Of a stretch of 64,000 nucleotides of DNA, positions 58,105 to 64,000 are shown piece by piece. The position numbers were made by a program, and so were the translations under genes. Source of the stretch: JASJBU01 sp963797085 (GTDB taxonomy: Bacteria > Pseudomonadota > Gammaproteobacteria > Chromatiales > Chromatiaceae); assembly GCA_963797085.1 (NCBI GenBank), contig CAWCOA010000004.1:310001-374000 (forward strand). Direction: 5' to 3'. How positions within the stretch are numbered: the first letter of the stretch is position 1; every line of letters starts with the position of its first letter. Below the pieces are notes generated by a model. The model saw only the letters and a list, made by a program, of their open reading frames with translations, was not told the origin of the DNA and did no database searches.

Positions 58105-58466
58105 TTCGACTCCGTGCAGTCCTCGATGGACAGGGATTTTTTCTTGTCATGTATCTGCACCGCAAAGGCCAGCATCACCGCAGTGATGCCCAGACCAATG
58201 ACGATGGCGGTCAGAACCAGGGCTGAGGGCACTGGATCCACCACATCCTGCAGGGCGGTTGCGCGGTTCACTGCCGCATCGATGATTGGCGCAGTGCCAC
58301 CTGACAGGTAGCCAATGGATACCATGATCATGTGCACGCCGGTATCTATAAGGGAGAAGCCAATGATCATGCGGATGATGTTCTTTTGGGTGAGCATTCC
58401 CCACATGCCGATCAACAGCAATACAAAGCCAGTACTCAGGGTAATCGTGGAAACGGGCAGATCCAT
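58098..58466 (-). CDS. mnhC: MnhC / NuoK-like antiporter subunit (MbhG-like)
   Basis: A 122-residue protein with three membrane helices: LSTGFVLLLIGMWGMLTQKN, IIRMIIGFSLIDTGVHMIMV and ALVLTAIVIGLGITAVMLAF, with an acidic C-terminus. The segment DPVPSALVLTAIVIG is the MnhC/NuoK hallmark. Overlaps the following double antiporter gene by seven bases, so translation is coupled. Confidence 0.9.
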   Translation of the reverse strand: MDLPVSTITLSTGFVLLLIGMWGMLTQKNIIRMIIGFSLIDTGVHMIMVSIGYLSGGTAPIIDAAVNRATALQDVVDPVPSALVLTAIVIGLGITAVMLAFAVQIHDKKKSLSIEDCTESKW

Positions 58467-58471
58467 GGGTA

Positions 58472-59176
58472 CTAATCCTGCTGATCGCTTTTGAAATGTT
58501 CCAACATGACACTGAGTTCAGTGCCGACTTTCAAACCGATGAAAATGTAGATAATCGGGATCGCTCCGGCGCTGAGCAAATCACCGTACTCGCCGAGGGG
58601 CAGAAAACGGTTGTCCAGAAAGCCACCCGCCAGCACCAGCCCGAGAATGCCTACCAGCACATAACCAAATCCAGAAAGGGACTCAAGCACACTCAACAGT
58701 CCATGGCGCAGTTTGGCGTAAGGCAAAGCCAGAAAAAGCAATAGCACGCCGGAGGCGATCACCGCCCCACCCTGAAAACCTCCACCCGGGGTCAGATGAC
58801 CATTCAGGAAGATATAGGCGCCGAACAAAAAGATGATCGGCAACAGGTATTCCACAGTGGTCTGCACCAGTTCACTCGAAGTCGTTTTCTGCGGCTGTAC
58901 AGACGCCTTTTCCTGCCTGCCGCCAATCCCAAGTAGCAGTCCAACCACCGCGGCGGAGAGAAACAGCACTGTCACTTCGCCCAGCGTATCCAAGCCACGG
59001 TAGGTCACCACCACCGCGGTCACCAGATTGGGTGCACCCAGTTCGTCCGGTCCCTGCTCCACATAACGGGTGGCCAGAGGGGAGAGCGCATTAGATTCCT
59101 GGTAATTTTCAGCTACGTCATAGAACATCGCTGCGAACAGAAACAGGACCAGAAATATGAAAAGACGTTTTATCAT
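58472..59176 (-). CDS. MnhB-domain protein, MbhE-MbhF fusion type
   Basis: 234 residues. The N-terminal part (about 1-95) is MbhE-like (C-terminal region of MnhA): GAPNLVTAVVVTYRGLDTLG and EVTVLFLSAAVVGLLL. The C-terminal part (about 110-234) is MnhB-like, with the signature YIFLNGHLTPGGGFQGGAVI followed by ASGVLLLFLALPYAKLRHG. The two parts are separate genes in archaeal MBH. It spans the membrane about seven times. One base separates it from the MnhG stop. Confidence 0.87.
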   Translation of the reverse strand: MIKRLFIFLVLFLFAAMFYDVAENYQESNALSPLATRYVEQGPDELGAPNLVTAVVVTYRGLDTLGEVTVLFLSAAVVGLLLGIGGRQEKASVQPQKTTSSELVQTTVEYLLPIIFLFGAYIFLNGHLTPGGGFQGGAVIASGVLLLFLALPYAKLRHGLLSVLESLSGFGYVLVGILGLVLAGGFLDNRFLPLGEYGDLLSAGAIPIIYIFIGLKVGTELSVMLEHFKSDQQD

Positions 59177-59524
59177 CTACTCGGCACCTTTGGCTGTTTC
59201 AGCTTCGTGCAGTTTGTCCACCACGGTATGCTTCGTCTTATGAATGCCGCGTCGATGAGAGGCGCGCGCCAAGGCATGAGAGGAGACCGGGTTGGTCAGC
59301 AGCACAAAGAAGATCAACAATAATATTTTACCGATCCAGGCCGGATGGTAGATGCACAACCCGATCAGGATCAGAATGGTGCCCAGGGTGGAGGCTTTGG
59401 TGCCCGTCTGAATCCGGTTATAACTATCCGGCATGCGCAGCACACCCAATCCGGCCGCAAACAAAAACACCGAGCCGAGGAAAATCACCAGACTGCCAAG
59501 AATCTCACTCATCGGGCTTAGCAT
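59177..59524 (-). CDS. mnhG: MnhG antiporter subunit (MbhC-like)
   Basis: 115 residues (111 if it starts at MSEI, 59512, which overlaps the DUF4040 stop by eight bases and is preferred). Three helices: ILGSLVIFLGSVFLFAAGLG, ASTLGTILILIGLCIY, ILLLIFFVLLTNPVSSHALA. The pattern VLRMPDSYNRIQTGTKASTLG is the MnhG family signature. The C-terminus is charged and longer than usual (TKHTVVDKLHEAETAKGAE). Confidence 0.9.
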   Translation of the reverse strand: MLSPMSEILGSLVIFLGSVFLFAAGLGVLRMPDSYNRIQTGTKASTLGTILILIGLCIYHPAWIGKILLLIFFVLLTNPVSSHALARASHRRGIHKTKHTVVDKLHEAETAKGAE

Positions 59525-59759
59525 CCTGTTTTCGGGTACGGTTGATGGCGTACAAAAAGATCACCGTGGCCAGACCACTACCGATAGAGGCTTCAGTCAT
59601 GGCCACATCAGGTGCAGCCAGGAAAACATAGGTCACCGATGCAAACAGACTGGTCAAGCCAGCTGCAATCACGGCGCTTACCGGCTTCTCCAGGGTAACC
59701 GCCAAAATGGCACTCACCAGGATTCCGGCACACATTAACAGCGTCATCCATTCAATCAT
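59505..59759 (-). CDS. DUF4040 protein (MbhD-like antiporter subunit)
   Basis: 84 residues, three helices: LLMCAGILVSAILAVTLEKP, VSAVIAAGLTSLFASVTYVF and ASIGSGLATVIFLYAI. The segment FLAAPDVAMTEASIGSGL is the DUF4040 hallmark, found in MbhD and in the C-terminal region of MnhA. Presence of this protein as a separate gene, together with an MbhE-type half, follows the MBH/MBS layout. Confidence 0.9.
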   Translation of the reverse strand: MIEWMTLLMCAGILVSAILAVTLEKPVSAVIAAGLTSLFASVTYVFLAAPDVAMTEASIGSGLATVIFLYAINRTRKQDAKPDE

Positions 59760-59780
59760 TGGTAGAATTCCGAACTCTGC

Positions 59781-60041
59781 TTACAAACCACGTTCCAGGT
59801 AGCGCGCAACTGCCAACACTCCGAGAAAACTCAATAGACCATAGACGATTGCCACATCCACATAGATGAAGCGATCAGCAAGATGGGCGGCCAATACTAT
59901 GACCGACAGGGACACGATAGTTAGAAGATCGACCGCAATGATTCTGTCGGTATCTGTATCGCCCTTGATCAGACGTATCACGCCGAACAGAATGGCAAAG
60001 GCGATCAAAACCATCGAGGCCTGCAATAAGATCTCAGCCAT
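59781..60041 (-). CDS. mnhF: MnhF antiporter subunit (MbhB-like)
   Basis: 86 residues, three helices: ILLQASMVLIAFAILFGVIR, IIAVDLLTIVSLSVIVLAA and VAIVYGLLSFLGVLAVARYL. The segment RLIKGDTDTDRIIAVDLLT is the MnhF family signature. It overlaps mnhE by eight bases. Confidence 0.9.
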   Translation of the reverse strand: MAEILLQASMVLIAFAILFGVIRLIKGDTDTDRIIAVDLLTIVSLSVIVLAAHLADRFIYVDVAIVYGLLSFLGVLAVARYLERGL

Positions 60042-60546
60042 AGATCACCTCGATATACCTCTCAAATTTTGCTGCGATCTCACGTGTCGCCTTCTCCGAA
60101 TCCTGGGTAGTGACATCTATCCAATGCACAAAGAGCGTGTCATCAACGATATCCACCACCAGGGTGCCAGGTGTCAGGGTAATGGAGTTGGCTAAAACTA
60201 GACGTCCAGTACGGGATTTCAGTCGGGTGTGGACCTTTACTATGCCGGGATGGATATCAATCTTCGGCGAAAAGACGATACGCGCCACATTCATATTGGC
60301 CAGCAACAGTTCCCACAGGAAGACGCCAAGATACCGGAAGTAGTAGAGAAAGGCTTTTGGGGTAAGACGAATATCTGCGTATGCACCTGCGAAGACAGAC
60401 AGAGGCAGGGCCAGAATTGCGGATATGATGACACCGGTTACTATGACATCCATGGCCATGGATGCATTGGCTACGAGCCAGACCAGCAGCAGTGTTAGCC
60501 ACAGGGTAAAGATGCTCTGAGTGTTAATAGCAGGGTACTCCGTCAC
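60034..60546 (-). CDS. mnhE: MnhE antiporter subunit (MbhA-like)
   Basis: 170 residues, first gene of the operon. Membrane helices at about 10-30, 35-55 and 65-90, then a soluble C-terminal domain with PGIVKVHTRLKSRTGRLVLA and NSITLTPGTLVVDIVDDT, the MnhE hallmark. As in Mrp antiporters it is a small accessory subunit at the end of the membrane arm. The 360-base gap upstream to zwf should carry the operon promoter. Confidence 0.92.
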   Translation of the reverse strand: MTEYPAINTQSIFTLWLTLLLVWLVANASMAMDVIVTGVIISAILALPLSVFAGAYADIRLTPKAFLYYFRYLGVFLWELLLANMNVARIVFSPKIDIHPGIVKVHTRLKSRTGRLVLANSITLTPGTLVVDIVDDTLFVHWIDVTTQDSEKATREIAAKFERYIEVIYG

Positions 60547-60903
60547 GCTTTTTTCACGCTACAACCTATGAAAGCCGCACAGCATACAGACATTTATAGA
60601 AACGGCAAGACGTATCTCAAACATTCATATAACTGTCATAAACAGGTGCGTATAACCACTTTGCGCACCCTAAAAGTGCAAACTCATATATATAAAAATC
60701 AACAAATGCGCGGGCAGCCTTGATGACACGACTCCTCGCTAAACATGCAAGCAATACGCTTGCCAATTCAGGATGTAAATTCTAAGGAATCCGCACATTT
60801 ATCTGCATAAGGGACACAGTCCACAGAAATCGCCTGTTCCGCTGTGAGCGGAATTGACTATGCACCGGCTTGAAGATGTGTATCGATCAGACAGTGTTGA
60901 AAC
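60547..60903. other. Non-coding gap upstream of the respiratory operon
   Basis: No gene on either strand. Contains the zwf transcript end and presumably the mnhE promoter. One short hairpin, TTCCGCT-GTG-AGCGGAA, lies near 60838-60854, 50 bases beyond the zwf stop, but without a T run on the zwf-transcribed strand. I see no other element I can support. Confidence 0.5.
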
Positions 60904-62394
60904 TCATGAACCTGAATCCAGGCTATGCCGCCAGATATCTATCTCTTTGTCAAAAAGCCGTCGACTCTCTTCAGGCCCCCAGCTACCCGCCGGATAGGTC
61001 GTAATGAAGTCCCGCTCGACCGACCAGACACGCAATATTGGATCAACGATGCGCCAGGCGTATTCCACCTCGTCGTAACGTAGAAACAAGGAACGATCGC
61101 CTTCCATGATATCCAGCAGCAAACCCTCATATGCATCGGCATAGATATCGCTTTGACTGCGAAAGCCCGCATCCAGATTGACCTGATGGGTCTCCATCTC
61201 CAACCCCGGCACCTTGGCGGTCAGTTGGATCCTCAGGCATTCGCAGGGCTGTATGCCCAGCACCAGCCAGTTGCGCTCTATCTGCTGAATATGAGTATCT
61301 CTGAAGAACTGGGTTGGCGGCTGCCGAAAGCGGATCATAATACTGGAGACGCCTTCCGCCATCCGTTTACCCGTGCGCAGATAGAAGGGCACGCCGCGCC
61401 ATCGCCAGTTATCTATATAGAGCTTGAGTGCTGCATAGGTCTCAGTGACACTCTCCTCTGGCACACCCTCTTCTTCGAGATACCCCTTGACCTTACTCTC
61501 CCCTATTTTGCCCGTACCATATTGGGCTCGGAAGGCCTGAGAATGCACCGCACTGGGGGGAATTGGCCGCACAGACTTGAGCACCTTGACCTTTTCGTCT
61601 CGCAGGGATTCCGACTCCATGGTAACCGGCGGTTCCATCGCCACCAGGGTCAGCAACTGCAAAAGATGACTCTGAATCATGTCCCGCAGTGCGCCGGCCC
61701 CGTCATAATAGGGTGCACGAGTTCCAACACCCAGCTGTTCGGAATGGGTAATCTGCACATGATCGATGTAGTTGCGATTCCAGAGGGGTTCCAGCATCAC
61801 GTTGGCGAAACGAAATACCAATACATTCCGTACGGTTTCCTTTCCCAGATAGTGGTCGATGCGATAGATCTGCCTTTCATCGAGGTAACGCGACAGGCGG
61901 GTTTGCAGTGCCTGGGCACTTTCGAGATCGTATCCAAAAGGTTTTTCAATCACCACGCGGCGCCAGCCATGCTCTTCCTTAAGCACTCCCGTCCGACTGA
62001 GGTTTTCGGTGACCACACCAAACTCCGCGGGGCGAATCGAAAGATAAAAGGCCACATTTGCTGAAAAGTTGGGATTATCGTTGATGTATTCGGACAGTCT
62101 GTCATACATGGACGAATCGGAGATATCGCCTTGAAAATAGTCGAGACGCTGCTCAAAACGTTCAAGCACTTTGGCATCCACCCCTGTGCTCACACTGCCC
62201 TCGAGCATGCCGCGGGCCTCCTGTAGCCAGCGTTCACGATCCCATGGCCGGCGGCCGGTAGCCAAGATACGGCAGTTATCATGCAACTTGCCTGCAGCCT
62301 CCAGATGATAGAGCGCCGGCATCAATTTAATTCGTGACAAGTTGCCGGTAGAACCAAAAATCACAAAGGTACAGGCTTCGACTATCGAATTCAT
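60904..62394 (-). CDS. zwf: Glucose-6-phosphate 1-dehydrogenase
   Basis: A 496-residue first enzyme of the oxidative pentose phosphate pathway, making NADPH. NADP-binding start FVIFGSTGNLSRIKLMPALY, IEKPFGYDLESA, the catalytic segment RQIYRIDHYLGKETVRN (RIDHYLGKE, about residue 180) and substrate segments AGALRDMIQSHLLQLLTL. Complete and intact. The ATG is two bases after the gnd stop, so the genes are co-transcribed. Confidence 0.96.
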   Translation of the reverse strand: MNSIVEACTFVIFGSTGNLSRIKLMPALYHLEAAGKLHDNCRILATGRRPWDRERWLQEARGMLEGSVSTGVDAKVLERFEQRLDYFQGDISDSSMYDRLSEYINDNPNFSANVAFYLSIRPAEFGVVTENLSRTGVLKEEHGWRRVVIEKPFGYDLESAQALQTRLSRYLDERQIYRIDHYLGKETVRNVLVFRFANVMLEPLWNRNYIDHVQITHSEQLGVGTRAPYYDGAGALRDMIQSHLLQLLTLVAMEPPVTMESESLRDEKVKVLKSVRPIPPSAVHSQAFRAQYGTGKIGESKVKGYLEEEGVPEESVTETYAALKLYIDNWRWRGVPFYLRTGKRMAEGVSSIMIRFRQPPTQFFRDTHIQQIERNWLVLGIQPCECLRIQLTAKVPGLEMETHQVNLDAGFRSQSDIYADAYEGLLLDIMEGDRSLFLRYDEVEYAWRIVDPILRVWSVERDFITTYPAGSWGPEESRRLFDKEIDIWRHSLDSGS

Positions 62395-62396
62395 CG

Positions 62397-63848
62397 TTAT
62401 ACCTCGTAAGTTGTCGATGCTACCTTGCCGCCGTGTCCGGTCCAGTCGGTATGGAAAAACTCACCTCTCGGCTTGTCCAGTCTTTCGTAAGTGTGTGCAC
62501 CGAAATAGTCGCGTTGCGCCTGCAGCAGATTGGCCGGCAGCCGCTCACTGCGATAACCATCAAAGTAGGCCAGCGCAGAGGCAATCGCAGGTGTCGGAAT
62601 ACCTTGCTCCACAGCCAGCATGACGGCTTTACGCCAACCCCGCTCGGCACCCTTCAGAGCTGAAGTAAAAAAATCATCCAACACCAGGTTTTCCAACTGA
62701 GGGTTGTTATCGAAAGCTGCCTTGATATTACCGAGGAACTTGCTGCGTATGATGCACCCCCCCCGCCACATCAATGCAATTTCACCATAATTCAGATCCC
62801 AGCTCTGTTCTTTAGCGGCCTCACGCATCAACATGAAACCCTGTGCATAGGAGATGATCTTGGAGGCATACAATGCATCGTGCAGGGCCTGTAAATATTC
62901 ACTGGTCTCACCTTGTACAGGCTGGCTTACACGCAAACCAAGTATCCCTGAAGCCCGGGTGCGTTCTTCCTTCAGGGATGACAGAACACGGGCAAATACA
63001 GCCTCGCCGATCAAGGTCAACGGCACACCCAGATCAAGGGCACTGATGACTGTCCATTTACCCGTGCCTTTTTGTCCAGCAGTATCGAGGATCTTGGTCA
63101 CCAATGGTGCACCATCAGTATCCTTTTCCGTCAGGATATCAGCGGTGATTTCGATGAGGTAGGAATCCAGAACTCCTGTATTCCACTCGGCAAATGTGTC
63201 ATGCATCTGATCGTGACTCATCCCCAGGGCCGACTCCATCAGGGAATAGGCCTCGCAGATAAGCTGCATGTCGCCGTATTCAATACCATTGTGGACCATC
63301 TTGACAAAGTGCCCCGCACCATCCTGACCCACCCATTGACAACAGGGTTGGCCATCCACCTGCGCTGCAATTGATTGAAAGATATCCTTGACCAATGGCC
63401 ATGCTTCGGGATCTCCGCCAGGCATGATCGAGGGTCCATGACGTGCACCCTCCTCGCCACCCGAGATCCCAGTGCCAATGAAGCGCAAGCCTTTGTCACG
63501 CAGATAGGCGGTTCGCCGGGTTGAATCCGGATAATGGGAGTTTCCCCCGTCAATAATGACATCACCAGGCTCGAGCAGAGGCACCAGCATCTCGATAAAA
63601 CGATCCACGACTTCACCAGCCTTGACCATCAGCATGACTTTGCGCGGTGTCCCAAGCTGGGCAACCAACTCCTCAAGGCTGTAGGTGCCGACTATCGACG
63701 CCCCGTTAGCCGGACCCGCCAGAAAATCGTCCACTTTACTGGTGGTGCGGTTGTATACCGCAACACGATAGCCATTATCCGCCATGTTCAGGACCAGGTT
63801 TTGCCCCATGACTGCCAAGCCGATTAGACCGATGTCTGCCTTTACCAT
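62397..63848 (-). CDS. gnd: 6-phosphogluconate dehydrogenase, decarboxylating
   Basis: A 483-residue enzyme, third step of the oxidative pentose phosphate pathway. Starts MVKADIGLIGLAVMGQNLVL (NADP fingerprint, here GLAVMG); also IIDGGNSHYPDSTRR, FIGTGISGGEEGARHGPSIM, the catalytic Lys in GHFVKMVHNGIEYGDMQL and the C-terminal HTDWTGHGGKVASTTYEV. The frame is open upstream to 63920, but ATG 63848 is the family start and AGGAAAG precedes it. Full length, no disruptions. The remaining 63849-64000 shows no gene. Confidence 0.96.
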   Translation of the reverse strand: MVKADIGLIGLAVMGQNLVLNMADNGYRVAVYNRTTSKVDDFLAGPANGASIVGTYSLEELVAQLGTPRKVMLMVKAGEVVDRFIEMLVPLLEPGDVIIDGGNSHYPDSTRRTAYLRDKGLRFIGTGISGGEEGARHGPSIMPGGDPEAWPLVKDIFQSIAAQVDGQPCCQWVGQDGAGHFVKMVHNGIEYGDMQLICEAYSLMESALGMSHDQMHDTFAEWNTGVLDSYLIEITADILTEKDTDGAPLVTKILDTAGQKGTGKWTVISALDLGVPLTLIGEAVFARVLSSLKEERTRASGILGLRVSQPVQGETSEYLQALHDALYASKIISYAQGFMLMREAAKEQSWDLNYGEIALMWRGGCIIRSKFLGNIKAAFDNNPQLENLVLDDFFTSALKGAERGWRKAVMLAVEQGIPTPAIASALAYFDGYRSERLPANLLQAQRDYFGAHTYERLDKPRGEFFHTDWTGHGGKVASTTYEV

Positions 63849-64000
63849 GCTGTCTTTCCTTATTTTGTTTTTTCGAAAATATGAACTGGGAACTATTATC
63901 AAGCCCGGAGAGCCTACCACCGCTTAATGACAAGTTGATGATAACTCAAGAGAAGATAATAGCAGTCATGAAGCATTGAACCAGGTTCCATTTCCACAGA

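Overview
The window reads as chromosomal DNA of a gammaproteobacterium. The neighbourhood folD / cysS / ppiB / lpxH, the type IV minor-pilin operon (fimT-pilV-pilW-pilX-pilY1-pilE) and the genes cnoX, rimO, fkpB, ispH, zwf and gnd all fit that class. A sulfur-oxidising, Chromatiales-like lineage is my inference from the respiratory gene cluster and a BigR/SqrR-like operator; no 16S rRNA is present to confirm it. Many genes carry one-base frameshifts, including folD and lpxH, which should be essential. Most of these are therefore probably sequencing or assembly errors. True decay is better supported for the type I restriction remnant, the integrase (frameshifts plus a nonsense codon) and the chemoreceptor (internal deletions).

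Layout. 1-4.8 kb: a DNA-damage block. A 5'-proximal piece of lexA diverges from mrfA-mrfB, homologues of the Bacillus mitomycin-repair helicase and exonuclease, followed by yedK (abasic-site crosslinker). Two mirrored GTTC-N7-GTTC boxes lie between lexA and mrfA. 4.9-14.5 kb: an accessory or defence block with a NERD-UvrD helicase, an 1830-residue DUF4011 helicase-nuclease (Hhe-like), a collapsed type I restriction-modification locus and a ParE/RelE-type toxin-antitoxin pair. 14.7-19 kb: a TetR regulator and a giant transporter-acyltransferase-acyl ligase fusion. 19.2-24.3 kb: an AT-rich cassette-like array of small single genes with an attC-like site and a repeated junction motif, ending in a broken Rci-like tyrosine recombinase beside tRNA-Lys.

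24.36-25.06 kb: a tRNA cluster Pro-Arg-His-Lys containing four tandem degenerate tRNA-Arg-like units. 25.2-39.4 kb: housekeeping genes (folD, cysS, ppiA, ppiB, lpxH, a DMT exporter, an APH-kinase fusion, rimO, cnoX, fkpB, ispH) and some small unknowns. 39.8-47.9 kb: the type IV minor pilin operon, with a PA14 domain embedded in PilY1. 48-49.3 kb: thiO and tRNA-Thr.

49.35-60.5 kb, minus strand: the most striking region. A continuous operon runs mnhE, mnhF, DUF4040, mnhG, mbhE/F-type mnhB, mnhC, a double antiporter fused in one polypeptide, then NuoH-, NuoB-, NuoC- and NuoD-like subunits, a NuoI-type ferredoxin fused to a GltD-type flavoprotein, and a rubrerythrin-like protein. This gene set matches the archaeal MBH/MBS (Mbx) modular ion-pumping complexes rather than ordinary complex I. 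The NuoD-like subunit lacks nickel ligands, and the NuoB-like subunit has only three cysteines in its whole length. 60.9-63.8 kb: gnd-zwf of the oxidative pentose phosphate pathway.
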